Assembly: GCF_026210795.1 (NCBI RefSeq)
Contig: NC_089437.1
Location: 4,092,001-4,156,000 of the forward strand
Reading direction: 5' to 3'
Source of the DNA: Rhizophagus irregularis
Taxonomy: Eukaryota > Glomeromycota > Glomeromycetes > Glomerales > Glomeraceae
DNA: 64,000 nucleotides
The notes under the pieces: model-generated
Told to the model about the DNA's origin: nothing
Seen by the model: the letters and a program-made list of their open reading frames with translations, nothing else
Databases searched by the model: none
In this document: positions 12,467 to 25,082 of the stretch, in pieces
Layout of the letters: each line of letters starts with the position of its first letter
How positions within the stretch are numbered: the stretch's first letter is position 1
Position numbers and translations under genes: made by a program

Positions 12467-12710
12467 TAAGGTTGCTTGCCAAAACCTAGGAATTTAAGCA
12501 AAATGGCGTTTCGCCAAAAAGCGAAATTCTGCTGAAACTATATTAAAGTTATATTAAAAAACTGGCGAAACTTTGGAGAAAGGCGAAACTGCCGAAACTT
12601 ATTATAAATGCCAAAACTGCCGAAACTCTGCCGAAACTATAATAAATCTATAGTAAAATTTTGACGAAACTAATCGTAGGATTTTGAAGAGGTTTAGACA
12701 AGCAACCTTA
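12467..12710 (-). mobile_element. 244-bp MITE, second copy, opposite orientation
   Basis: Near-identical inverted counterpart of the element at 10992-11235, with the same ends (taaggttgctt, aagcaacctta). It is flanked by a perfect 8-bp duplication cttgcctc at 12459-12466 and 12711-12718; copy B shows the undisturbed target. An 8-bp duplication suggests mobilisation by a hAT-like or related transposase. Confidence 0.9.
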
Positions 12711-13281
12711 CTTGCCTCGCCAAACCCCTAATTCCGCCTTATCTCCTGATGATGCTAATAATATTTTTAATCTTTTACGCAAGTTACAGTGTGAAGTTGC
12801 TAACTTCCATAAACGCATTTCAGCTCTTGAACTCGCTGACCAACGGATGACTCGAATTGAATCACACCTTGGCCTTGATCCGATTCCTTCACCTAGTGAA
12901 CCTGACTTGGATCTTATACAAGAAGATGCTCCTATATCTCATGTTCCGCTTAACATCCAACTTTCAGTTAAATCTTCCTTCCCCCCAAAAGTATTTTGAC
13001 GCGGCCTCAACCACCATTTTCTTCCATTGTTTCTGACACATCGCTTCGCTCTCCCCTAGTGCTCCGCTTTTCATCCCTACCTCCTCTACGCAAAAAGAAA
13101 TTAACGATCTTAAAAACAGTAGAGTCGTTATTGAAAGTAAATTAGACCAGCTTACTGGCCATATCAAACAATTCATTAGCTCCATTGGTGGTGCTCCCTT
13201 GGAACAAGCTGATTCAGCTTCTTCCGTTTAATTTTCTTCTTCCAATTCTACCTCCCCAACTGTTTTTATCATTGTGTTTTA

Positions 13282-16200
13282 ATGTCAGACAATAATTTTA
13301 ATTATGATACCTTTGTACAAAACCCTCCCAACCTTGATCTTGTTACTGAATTTTTTTCACATGAATCTTTATTTTCCTCTTCCAATAACACTTCCCCTAT
13401 CCCTAATTCTTTTAATATTTCCTCTTTTAATGTCAATGGCCTTAAAATGTATGGTCAAACTAAAATTGAACAAATTTCTTCTTTTTTTTTTCTAAAACAT
13501 ATTTCTTTTGGTGGTGTCGTAGATACCCATCTCCATCCTAAACAAATGAAGTTTTTATCCAGACGAATTTCTAATTATACTGTATTTTCTTCTGAGTTAG
13601 ATACTTCTAAACAAATTCTTTCTTCTGGTGGTGTCTCTCTTTTTATAGAAAATTCTTTTGCTTCACATGTACAAGATTTTAAATTCCATTCTTCGCGTTT
13701 ACTTTCCGTTGATTTATATTTTAAAGGCAATGTTAAGTTACGCATATTTGTAATTTATATTCCTCCTCCTGCCGAAAAGATTTGCGCTCTGATACTATTG
13801 ATTTGCTTATTCAAGCTGGTTTTTACCATACTGTTTGTGGCGATTTTAATATGCATTTAGATAAATATTATCCTATTTATTTTAATTAACCTCAAATTGC
13901 TTCTAAGCATATTCACCGATTACTCTTTCATCTCCTTTCTCATGGATATGAAGATTATACTCCTATTAATTCTTCCAGTTTTCTAGGCACCTTTCATCGT
14001 AATGACTAAATTATGCGTGTCGATTATGTATGGTCTTGCCCTCTTCTCAAAGGATTTGTTTTGACTGCTTACATCTTTGATGCTCAAGACATTTGCACCT
14101 CTGATCATAATCCTGTTATTACATATTATGATATGTCTCTACTTTTCGCCTCTACCAAATTGGCTCGCGCTTGACAACTTAAGCGCCAGACCTGCCGTGT
14201 CTTCAAATTTGATTCTGTTACAAATTCGCAATAGACAGAATTCACCGACAAAGCTGATGTTCTATGTGACGTCTTACTTTCAATCTTTTCCTCTTGGCAT
14301 ATCAATCAAATGTGCGAATATCTACAATCACGAATCCTCAAAGCTGCCAATGTAACTTTACCTTCTTCTACAGTTGGCAATAATTATACTCCTAATATTC
14401 CTAAAGAACTGGAAACATTAACTCAACATTATCGGTTTTTAAATCGCCTTATGCATTCAATACGTCTATTGCGCAAATATCCTTTGACTTATTTCGCTGC
14501 TCATGAATATAAGTGGTCTATTCATTTAATTAGGCTACAAAACATTCTTCAATTATATAAGAAAGTGTTTACTTTCATGCCCACTTTACCCTCATCTCTC
14601 TTATCATGTCGAACAGATGATTTCAAATCACTTCTTGATATCCTATCCAATATCTCAAAATCCTTACAGGAATTTCACCTACTGCAAGAAAAAGAATTTC
14701 AAGACTCTTCTATCCGTGCTCATTTGGATGATAGAAATAACAACTTCGAAACTGACCTGTCTTCTTTTATTGCTTTAGCACTTTCTCGCGCACGTCGTCA
14801 GATTACCTTGGATCGTGTCTTTATTGACCATCCCACTCGTCCTCAGCTACTTACTGATCCCAAGGATATAGATGATGCTGTGGTTAACTACTTCCAAAAT
14901 TTTGTGCCTGTAAAATCCACTTTCCCTAGTCCCTACTTCTATTAACTTACTACCAAATACATGGTCAAACGCCTAGCAGCCCATGGATGATGTGTCCTCC
15001 TCCATCTATGATTCTTTAATGAATCCCCCTTCTCTTGACGAATGGTTATTTACAGTATCTTCCACTCCTAATGGCAAAGCTCCTGGTCCTTCCATGATTA
15101 CTTATGAAATGCTTAAGCATCTTGGACCACGTACTTCAGATTTACTGCTTATTTTAATCTGCTCCTGCCTCTCCAAGGCTGATATTCCCGATTTATGGTG
15201 ACAAGCTATAGTCTTTCCCATTCCTAAACCTCACGAATGGAAGTGTCAATTAAAGAACACCCGTCCTATCATCTTACTTGAAGTGATTAGAAAATCTCTG
15301 GTCAAACTTTTTTATTTTCGCCTTTCAATTATTTTGGCTTCGCATGATGTATTGAAAGGAGATAACTTCGCTGGTCTGCCTGGTGGTTCTTGATGTGACC
15401 TGATCATTACTTTAGAGTCAATTATCCATGACGCCGATGTCAACAAAACCCTGCTTTGGATTCTTTCTCAAGCTATTTCCAAAGCTTTCAACTCGGTTGA
15501 TCTAACAATGTTACGTTTCGCTCTTGAACGAATACGTCTTTCTGCTTCTGCAGTTAAATTTATCCTTTCACTTTTCATGAAACGCACTAATCGCGTTTTC
15601 ACTGCTCATGGATCTACTTCTGCTTATAGGGTTCGCATTGGTATTGACCAAGGCAAAGTTATCTCTTCTCTTTTATGGGTTATTTATATTGATCCCTTAC
15701 TTACTGAGTTACTGTTTTGAAGAATGAAATGATGGACCCTTATGTTCTTTTTATACCGTCTCTAATTGATTCTCAAGATTCTTCTCCTGATTTGAAAATT
15801 AACAATTTAGTATTTATGGATGACTCTACTCTTATTTCCTCGTCAAAAGTTGGCATGAAATCTATGTTATCCATTACAGAAGAATTTTATCAAATTAATA
15901 ACACTTCTGCCAATCACAACAAATATGTGTTAATTACTAATTCATTCTTTCTATCTTCGAGTTCTACTCTTTCCCCTATCACTTTTAATTTAGAATTATT
16001 CTCTTTAAATAGTATTCCTTCTATTGCTATTACCCCAATTTCTATGACAACTTCTTTTCGTTTTTTAGGAGTTTGGTTTAACATTAAAAGTTCCCGTGAT
16101 TTTGTCAAAAAACAACTCAAACGTGAATGTTACTCCTTTGTTGTGACTATTCGACCTGCAAAGCTCTCTGCCAAACAAGTCGTGTATTTACATAATGCCA

Positions 16201-18817
16201 TTCTTATACCAAAACTTGAATATCAGATGCAAGTTACTCACTTGTCTGAATCTGACTGTCACCTAATAATGAGAAGTATACGATCTGTAGTGAAACACAA
16301 AGCTAATTTTTCTTGTTTTCTGCCCAATCCCATTTTATTTTTATCTCAAGCTTTGGGTTTGATTAATCTGTTCGCTCATCAACGACAATGTCACATTATT
16401 AATTTATTTTTAATGGCTAATTCTTCTTCTTCTTTTATTCAATCTCTTTTTATTTATAGATTGCGTTTAATTCAATATAATTTTTTGATCCTTATTTCCC
16501 CTTTTTTAATTAAAGATTGGTCTATATGGTTCTCTCTTTTTTCTTTTAAGAAGGATTATATCGCATGCACTATTGCTCTCTTGAACTCTACTCCTTTTCG
16601 TTTGCTTCATACTCAACTTTTGAAGCTTCCGAACTTATTCCTGTTAGATGGACATGTTCCGTTATTTGAATGCATGACACCTAAAGCCTTTAAAGCTTAT
16701 CTTCTTATCCTGTGTAAACGATAGCTGTTTTATTTATCTCAGCTTGTTACTTCTCAATGGACTCATTTAATCTCTTGAAAGGCTTATTATGACAACTTGG
16801 TTGGAAGACGTGGCCCTAGCCGTATTTTCTATTGGTACAAAGATATCCAACAATCTACCACCGTCCTCGACTCTAATAATTATTTGCTTGACAAATTTAT
16901 TACTACGCCTGAGATTGGCTCTTCCTTTTATGAGTTGGAACCTTGTCTTTCTTCTCCCCCACTACTAAAAATTGGATTGTTTCGCTGGATGACTTTGGCT
17001 CTCCCATTTTTGGAAAACAACTTTTGGTCCAAGCAGGTCGTGGCACTTGCTTCATTGTTCATTGGATTTCTTCTAATTGTGAATCCTCGCCTGGTGAACT
17101 TATAAAGCTTTCCTCTTGCCCTGGTTGCGCTGCCCATATCCCTTTACCTGTTTCCAAAAAACGGAATGCTGATTTAACTCTTTGTACACCAACGGTCTCT
17201 CTACAACATTCGCTTATTTTGCCTACTACCAATGAGCGGATTAGACGTAATACTTCTGAAGTGACTTCTCCCTTTACTTGGGCTGATATAGAAGATGGTG
17301 TCCGTCTTTATTATAGTAGATTGGATTTTGCTTCTGATTCTCCTCCTGCAGATACCACTGTAGCTTCTGCTACTCCTATCACTGTTGAATCTTCGGCTGC
17401 CGCTGTTTTTGCGAACTCCCCATTAGTCGCTTCTGTGGAATCACGTTATATCTTTTTTACCGATGGGTCTCTTATTAATTTAGGTATTTCTGATACTTCT
17501 ATGGGCTGGTCTTAAATGCAAATTGTACCAGATGCTGGCTTTCCTAACTCTATTGCTACTTATGCTCATGGCATTATTCGAGATAATCCTTCTTCTTTTC
17601 GAGCTGAAGCTGCCACTATTTACGCAGTTTTAACCATTTCTCCTTGCAACTCAGATGTTACTATTTATACTGATTCGCAAACTGCTATTGATGGCCTTCG
17701 AAGTTGTTTTTCTTCTGTTTACTCGAATAGCCGTTTTTACTATAAAACTACCAACTTTGAGCTTTAGGCTATTATCGAACAAACTATCCTTTCCAAGAAT
17801 TTGACTGTCCTTCCCATTAAAGTTAAAGCTCACTCCGGCAATTACTTGAACGATTTTGCTGACTCCTTGGCCAATACTGCTCATACTGCGTCATCCAGTA
17901 TTTTAATTTCTGGAATGGACCTTGCCTCTGCCCATGATTTTGTCATAACTTATGATAATGATGTTGTCTGCGAATCTAATTTGAGGCTACTTCTCAAACA
18001 ATATTATCAAATGCAGTTGATGCGTGATTTGTTACATTTAATGCATTTTCACTTCACTTCTTTATTATCTTCGAATATAGATTATGTTGTTGATTGGGAT
18101 CTTACTTGGTTCGCTTTAAAATTCGAACCTTCTCACGACGCATCCTTTACTTTTGATCATGCTTCAAGACACTGAACCTTTAAATTCAAACTTTTCTTGG
18201 ATGAACTACCCATATTGGAAAAGCTTAAAAGGACCCGACCAGACTTATACATAGACGTTTTAACTTGCCGTTTTTGTATCGATCGCATGGAAGACTTGAT
18301 GCACCTTTTTATGTGCAAAAAACATCGTTTGCCTATGCAACAAATCCTCCAATCTTATCAAAATCATTTGATTTCCAAGATTCAGGAAGTCGGAGAACTG
18401 GCTGATATTGATCCTACTCTATTTATTACTAAACTTACTTCTCTTTCATGCTGGTCCTTTTCTTCTACAAATTGGTCCTCCTACGCCCTTGTCCGTGACT
18501 GTTTGCCTAAACTTTTTATTGACTTATTTGTTGATTTATCTATTCCAAGGAATTCTGCGATGAAGGTTATCGCCGCTATTCATAACAATTTTGTTCAGAA
18601 ATTCAGAAGACGAATTTGGAATTCGCGTTCTTATGAAAAAAGTAGATGGGAAGACGCGATGAATATTACTTATAAGTTGAAAACTACTTCGAAGCCATCT
18701 AATTTGCCATTGTCAACGTACATACCTTACTCATCTTTACCACCTCCGACCCTACACGATTCACATGATTCCAGAACCAATTGGTTGAAGAACTCGATAA
18801 AATATGGTTTACCTTAG
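13282..18817 (+). pseudogene. LINE copy C ORF2 (endonuclease, reverse transcriptase, RNase H)
   Basis: Starts at ATG 13282 (MSDNNFNYDTF), like copy B. The endonuclease part (SSFNVNGL) is open to 13860, then breaks. The RT part has in-frame stops near 15200 and 15395 and frame changes near 15715; the DD motif FMDDSTL is kept at about 15815. RNase H residues FTDGS, YTDSQ and KAHSGNY are visible between 17455 and 17840 but are split by TAA codons at 17515 and 17767. The terminal knuckle CRFC/H/C lies near 18265-18320. It is more degraded than copy B, consistent with an older insertion. Confidence 0.85.
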
Positions 18818-19156
18818 TTTAATCACTTTTCGGGTTTTATGGGTCATCTAACGGTGCTACTTAATAACAGCTTTTGCAGGATGGAGTATCGATTTTTATA
18901 GTGGGTGTGCTATTCGTTATTTTGTTAGCATAGTTGCTTCTACTTTAGTTGGAATATATCAAGGGGGAAGATCTGGGGAAATTTAGTGTAATGCGATTTT
19001 TCTTTTTTAGATTAATTTTTTACTTTATTTTTTCTTAGGAGACTATATAGCTTTGTTTTTAGTTAGTTTTATTTTTATATTTTTCTTTTTATTTTTGTAA
19101 ATTGTAAAGTTCGAATAAATTTAATAAAGATAAAGGCTACTATGCCACGTTTGCCT

Positions 19157-19170
19157 AGTTTTTGACCAGT
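19157..19170. repeat. LINE boundary word at the 3' end of copy C
   Basis: agtttttgaccagt, identical to 2344-2357 and 10545-10558 and to the inverted left end of the palindrome (2075-2088). Beyond it the sequence becomes unrelated (gtatcatatcc), so this marks the right edge of the LINE nest. Confidence 0.9.
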
Positions 19171-19307
19171 GTATCATATCCAGGGCAATTATTGACAGTT
19201 CTAGGGAGATCATATCCTGTTCTACTCATTTTATGTTCAGTTACAAGAATTCTGCCATATTTGTAACAAACTGTATCTGGAGAGATATTTGAAATAAATT
19301 TAGACAT
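19171..19307 (-). pseudogene. Coding scrap cut by the LINE nest (unrecognised)
   Basis: On the minus strand an ATG at 19307 opens a frame of about 45 codons (begins MSKFISNISP) that runs without a stop up to the LINE/MITE boundary at 19170 and meets a stop a few codons inside it. The composition looks coding compared with the spacer around it. I do not recognise the family. It may be the first exon of a gene disrupted by the nest, or a chance open stretch; its continuation would have to lie to the left of position 1. Confidence 0.4.
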
Positions 19308-19695
19308 TTTAGTGTTTTATAGCTGATTTACAGAGTTTATCATAGTATTAGTATTATATGATGATTTACAAAGTTTATACATCATATTAACAGATTCATT
19401 TTTGTCCTGCAGTCCGCAGAATTGAAATGGTTAATCTGATAAAAAATTGAGAAATAATTGGCGTAAGATAACAGGTAAGTTTACCACTAACCCTATGCAG
19501 TATATTCCACTGTGTAATCCAGCCAAGTATATACACATTTATGATAGGGCAACAGGTTTTATTACAGTCAAGAATATGTCAAAATAGAGTAATAGGCGTG
19601 TTTGATTACCCTGAACTTTGCGAATATCTGGAATTCTGATGCTAGAGGTCTGGAGTGACGATCAACAACTAAATGTTTGTTTGAGCCACAGCCCT
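19308..19695. other. Spacer without recognisable gene
   Basis: AT-rich DNA with a loosely repeated phrase (gatttacaragtttat at about 19325 and 19364). No convincing ORF, RNA gene or element ends were seen. Confidence 0.5.
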
Positions 19696-20273
19696 GTGGA
19701 AAATCTTACCACACCACTCTTGGTTACACAGTGATATTTAGCGTCACATTATCACGTGATATCTGCGTTCGCATTTTTTATATTTATCTGAGGGGCAAAT
19801 GTATTCTTCTTGACCGGTCAGGTGCTATTTTCTTGACCCATCAAAAAATATGCAAGTTTATGCACCCCTTTCACATTTTTTTCTTGACCACATAATAAGT
19901 GATAAAATCGCGTCATCACTTTATATTTTTTCATCGTAAAAAAAAAAAAATTTTTAAAAATTTATATTGTAAATCTCTTTACGTTGGTAAAGCAAAGCTG
20001 GAACTATTGTGGTGCCAAGCTTATTTTACACCTTAATACATAATGAATAATGAAACAACCGTTAAATATTTTAATTTTATTATTACTAAAAATTATAATG
20101 AATATATTTATTCAATAATATGGTAACAGTGTTGAATTATTGAAGAGAATTAGAAATTAGGGTAAGTTACTTCTGTTTTCAACATTTGAGAATGAATTAT
20201 TGTTTGAAAAAGAATTAATTGAAGAAAATGTAGGTGAGAAAAATGAGTTTTAGGAGTTAGGAGTAAAATTTGA

Positions 20274-23200
20274 CTATGAATGTAACATATTAAGTGAGTT
20301 TTGGGAGTTAAGAGTATAATTTGACTGTGAATTTAACATATTAAGTGTTTCGTGGAATTGTAAATTTGTAGGTAATGAACTAGGAAAATTGGTTAATGGT
20401 TGTTGAACGTTGGTAGAAAAATCTATATATGATTTATATAAGGGTGGCGAAATGCTAGTAGAAGAAGGAAAAATATATGGTTCTTGCTGAGAGTTTGTAA
20501 AAAAATTCATATTGGAATGAATAGAACTTTCGTTATATAGCAAGTTGTTTGTGTTGTAGTAAGGTTGAAGCTGTTGAGTTTCTGTAGGGGTATAAACAAG
20601 TACTTGTTCTTCTTTACCTTGTTCCTAATAAAAATAATTTCATTAAGTAATGTAAAAGTGTAAATAATATTGTTATAAAATAAAATGATTGTTACTTTAG
20701 TAATTCAGATATTTTTTCTTATTCTTTTAGTGTTTCTTTTTTCTGAAGCAGATGAGTCGGGTTCATTATTAGAATTTGATTGAAGGGTTTGAAGAATTCG
20801 TGATGGTTTACGCAGTTTTGCCATAACTTTTGGTGGAACCCCTTTATTAGAAGTATCACGTTTACTCAATTCTGGTGGTTTAAAAGGATCTGAATTGCGT
20901 TCAGAAATGTTATTCCTTGGTAAAAAGACTGATCCTCCTAATTTTTAATAAATAAATATTATAAAACTATAAACCATAATTTTTTAAATGAATTTTGACG
21001 GATTTTTACCTTGTAAATAATAAAGTCTGATTATTTCATTATATGCTATATCAGTGTCTTCTTCGTAAATTAATCTATTTTTGTTTTCAGCAGCAACCAC
21101 TTTTTCTTTACTTTTAAAATAAGTGACAAATTTTTCTTTTGTTTGTCTAACAAATAATTCCTTGTTTAAATGTAGATTTGCTTCATGAAAAAGGCGTGCT
21201 GCATGAACATGTTTGCAAACATCCTGAAAAGGCCCATTCCAGATATAATCGTAACAAACCATACATTCACCTGTCAAAATATTTGTCAAATAATATCCCT
21301 TTCTACACAGAGCTTTATCCAAATGTTTTTGTTCTAATTTTTTAAATAAAGGTTTTAAACTGTCTATTGCTCCCTTATTTAACTCAACATATTTTCCATT
21401 ATATGGTGATTCAAATATTTGGGAATTATCAGACTTTCGAACATAAAAATAATCTGAATGATTTGAAGGTTCAACAAACTCCAGCAAAAAATAAAGCCTT
21501 CCGTGATTAAGTCTTCGAAACTTATCAGATGATAATTTTTTTGGACAATTTTCCTAAAATACATATTTTATTTAATATTAATATTAAATATTAAATAATG
21601 CAATTAAAAATAAAAAACACAACAATACTCACTTCTTCAACTGATTTCATATCAAACAGTGTTGCTAAGCCTGCTTCAAATTGCATTTGTCCTGTATTTT
21701 CAGTTATATTTTCTCGCTTTAATTTCACTCCATATAATCGTTCAACAAAATGTACAACTGTTTGAATTCCACTATAATTTGCTTCTATTGTTCGATTTAA
21801 TCTTTCTGTAAAATTATTTGTAGTCATTATGCATTCAAAATTTTGTAAAATACGTCCAGCATTAATAAAAGATAATCTCCATTCATCACATAACCAATTT
21901 TGGTTTAAATCAGCTATTAATTTTTGTTTGATATTATTTGGTAATTTTAGTGAGTTAACAAAATTCTGATAAAGTAAACCAAGCTCCTTGGATTTATTTT
22001 CAGTTCTACTTCGGCCAATAATTTTAAATGCTAATGCTAAAGGATATCTAAATTTTAAAGTAAATTAATTTATGTTTTTTTAAATATATTATTATATTAA
22101 TTTAATATAGATATTTACCGTAATGACCATGGAATATTCCATTGATTAAAATTTTCTCCAATTGTTTGCATTATATGAAACCAACACAGTATAGTTCCAC
22201 GTAAAATATTTGTTACAGCAATTTTAGATGGCCTGTGTTTATCAGTCATAATGAAAGGATTCCAATTAAAAGAATTACATTCTCTTACTCTTTCAAATTC
22301 CATTCTATTTGGTAAATTAACGTAATTCCATTTATGTTCACAATCATCCCAATCACATGGAATATTTTTTTTTATTGCTATTATAGATTATTTTATTGTC
22401 CATTGGTTTTCTTTATTACTTAATCCTAAAACATAAATATATTTATTATTTTTATTTATTGTTTAATACATTAAATTGTGTAAAAATAATTATTCTTACC
22501 AAAAGCAAGTGGTGTTCCAGAACCAGCATTATTTTCAACAACAAAAACCAATACTGGAACCCTATCATTATTTAAATCATGTTTTGAATCCATTCCAATA
22601 CATTCTTGACCAAATTTTTTACCATTTCATAACCAAAATTCATTAGATAAAGTAAGCTGATAAAAATGCTTTTCATCTTCAAGTTGTGAAAGATCAGGTT
22701 GTTGGTAGAATAAAACATATCCCTTTGGTTTTAATATTTCTATTACCAAATAATGCAAAATAGTCCATGGATCAGCATTTTCTTTTAATCTGCGATCATC
22801 ACGCATTAAGAAAGATCTAAGTTTATCATGATTACATATTTGATGTTGATTTGTTAATGCTTCTTTTAATACATTTTCTTCTGCTCCATTAAAAGGTGCC
22901 AATAATTTTGATTTAACTGAATTAGCTGTACGATGATCTGATCTACGATCAACTATAATATTATCTCGAACTTGTCGTGATAAATTTAATCTAGAAATTT
23001 TTGGGCTATGTATTGGAATATTTGTTGGTAAATGCAATCCAACTATTTTGATTTTAAGAGGTTTTTCTTTATTTAACCAGGAAAGTTTTGATTCTGAAAT
23101 AACACGAACTTTACATAAATGCATATCATAATAATTTTTTACATTATTTTTAAGAGAATAATTTGTACATGTTTCTTTACAACTACCAATTCCTCCACAT

Positions 23201-23470
23201 TCATGTTGACAACTATTTCTTTCTCCTGAACAATACTACATGACCCAAGACCAACATATTCTATCTTTTTTTTCTTTATTTTCTATTTGTTTAATATAAT
23301 CTTCACCTTTAGATGTTAATTTGACGATATCATCAATCCTATGTGTTGATTTTATTTCACCATCTTTCGTATTCCATTCAATAAAATCAACTGCACCTTC
23401 TACCCAACATATTTTAATAACATCTGCTTTAATTAATTCTGGAGTTCTTTTTCGACTTTGACATTTCAAA
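20274..23470 (-). pseudogene. MULE transposase, spliced, with nonsense codons
   Basis: Minus-strand frames at 23469-23236, 23124-22627, 22303-22115, 21827-21591, 21487-20984 and 20543-20274 form one transposase. The catalytic core shows a first Asp in IGMDSKH (about 22590) and a second in IMTDKHRPS followed by LCWFH (about 22200). A SWIM-like zinc finger (CMVCYDY, CKHVH) lies at about 21260, and a Gln/Ser/Asn-rich tail follows. At least one good intron (donor ttttg-gtaaga near 22500, acceptor gttttag near 22433) explains part of the fragmentation. Stops at 23236, at about 22627 and near 22395 break the frame, so I call it a pseudogene. It would cut and paste the element through its terminal repeats. 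Confidence 0.75.
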
Positions 23471-23868
23471 CGAATATTTTTTAATAATGGATGGTTAAAA
23501 ATATACTATTCGGCAACTCTTCCAAAAGGTACATTAACACTATTATCATCATTATATTAAATTAAATGTGCAAAATTTTCTTCCATTATAAAAGAAAATT
23601 TTTTGTCTTATTTGAAATTTAAAATACAATAAAATAAAGTAATAAAAATATAAAATAACGAAAATACTAATAACAGAAGGCTTTGTTTAAAAAAAAATGA
23701 TGAGAGGTTTTGTTTGAAATTTAAAATAAAATATAGAAAAGTTTCGTTTAAGAAAATAATGACAAAAAGTGATAAACAAATAAAAGTAATAACGCGATTT
23801 TATCACTTATTATGTGGTCAAAGAAAAAAATGTGAAAGGGGTGCATAAACTTGCATATTTTTTGATGG

Positions 23869-24341
23869 TATTACGGAAAGGAGTATGGTTGGGTCAGCGT
23901 GATGAGTAGAGTATGGTGACATTTGGCGGTGTGTAACATAAGAGTGCTACGGAAAGGAGTATGGTCGGGTCAGTGTGATGAGTAGAGTATGGAACTCTAT
24001 GTGACAGTTTACTCAAGTGATAAATAACACGACAGGCCAAACACGTGATTTGGAGTGGGCCGAGATGCTATACATTACCTGCGTATGGTTCACACCCCTT
24101 ATGTTATACACCGCCAAATGTCACCATACTCTACTCATCACGCTGACCCAACCATACTCCTTTCCGTAATACCGGTAACATAAGGGGTGTGAACCATACT
24201 CAGGTGATGAATAGCAGCTCGGCCAACTCTTAATCACGTGTTTGGCCCGTCTTGTTATTTATCACTTGAGTAAACTGTCACACAGGGGTCCATACTCTAC
24301 TCCTCACGCTGACCCGACCATACTCCTTTCCGTAAGAACTC
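23869..24341. mobile_element. Foldback element nested in the MULE right repeat
   Basis: It begins tattacggaaagg and ends with cctttccgtaagaactc, inside attttttgatgg, which is repeated at 23857-23868 and 24342-24353. The MULE left repeat shows the uninterrupted target. Two layers of inverted repeats are present: ttacggaaaggagtatgg with gtgacatttggcggtgt pair internally, and a second set (cggaaaggagtatggtc, gtttactcaagtgataaat, aaacacgtg) pairs across the rest. No ORF. Confidence 0.75.
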
Positions 24342-24513
24342 ATTTTTTGATGGGTTAAGAAAATAGCGCCTGACCGGTCGAAGAATACATTTGCATCTAA
24401 GGGACTTAGTTTTTTTTTTACTAGCCTGATCTCTATTTGTCACGCACCTCAGACATCACACCCCCAACAAATATTTGTGTAACCGAGGGTGGTGTGGTAA
24501 GACTACCCCAGGA

Positions 24514-25082
24514 GCAAAAATTACCTTCTTGTCCCTTCTCGTATTACTTTCTTGACCCAGTCAAAATATGCATGATTATGTATGACAAAAATGTTCCTTT
24601 CTTGACCTGAAAGTCTGAAACGCGATTGTGATAAACAAAAAAGAAATTTTATTTTTTATTTATATTTAACAAAAATAGCGTGCAATCTGTCTTTTGCGAG
24701 TTGCGAGCATGGTCAATACTTTTTTATTTCTACAATATTGATAAAATTAAAATAATTTTATTTTATTTACAAAAGATAGCTGATAAAAAGATTACATTTA
24801 AGAGAAATACATTAATTAGGTAATAAATACTAGCATAAAACTAAATATTAAAATATTAAAATAAAAAAAAAAAATTATTTTGTCATTTAATCATTTAATC
24901 ATTAATGATAAAAAAATTTAATCTTTGTGTATATCTCTTGAAAAATTATGAAAATAAGAAAAATAACAACGCGTTAATGTTTTTTGCAGGTCAAGAAAAG
25001 AACATTTTTGTCATACATAATCATGCATATTTTGATCAAGTCAAGAAAGTAATACGAGGAGGGTCAAGAAAGTAATTTTTGC
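24514..25082. mobile_element. MULE-type MITE (569 bp)
   Basis: Terminal inverted repeats of about 100 bp start gcaaaaattac and carry tatgcatgattatgtatgac on both sides. Flanks accccagga (24505-24513) and accccaaga (25083-25091) form a 9-bp target duplication with one mismatch, as expected for Mutator-like transposition. The interior is AT-rich and non-coding. Phrases such as ttcttgaccc are shared with the ends of the larger MULE next to it, so that family may have mobilised it. Confidence 0.75.

Larger units (their letters stand above)
10702..13231 (+). pseudogene. LINE copy C ORF1, broken by two MITEs
   Basis: The start is ATG 10702 (MSGNYAKRGRG), matching copy A. The N-terminal low-complexity part is cut at 10992-11235 by a MITE. 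The middle part resumes at 11278 and shifts frame near 11520. The zinc knuckle CHRCGKLGCAPNFC lies near 12110-12150. The Arg/Ser tail is damaged, a second MITE cuts the gene at 12467-12710, and the C-terminus resumes at 12711 and ends at the TAA at 13229-13231. The role would be that of a LINE ORF1 RNA-binding protein; this copy is dead. Confidence 0.8.
10580..19156 (+). mobile_element. LINE copy C, full length, inactive, with two MITEs inside
   Basis: Second plus-strand member of the same LINE family, head to tail after copy B. It starts agtaactctctcc and ends gccacgtttgcct, like copy B, and has no poly(A) tail. ORF1 carries two 244-bp MITE insertions and a deletion of about 80 bp near 12015, where copy B has extra coding sequence. 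ORF2 has many stops. By eye it differs from copy B at roughly a tenth or more of positions, so the two are separate insertions rather than a recent tandem duplication. Confidence 0.9.
19696..24512 (-). mobile_element. Mutator-like (MULE) DNA transposon, decayed, with nested insertions
   Basis: Long terminal inverted repeats bracket a transposase gene. Left-end words cttaccacacca, caaatgtattcttc, gaccggtc and aagtttatgcacccc return inverted in the right half at about 24495, 24390, 24375 and 23850. The right repeat is interrupted by an inserted foldback element (23869-24341), and a further MITE begins at the outer right end (24514). The exact outer limits and the element's own target duplication could not be fixed. 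Confidence 0.7.
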
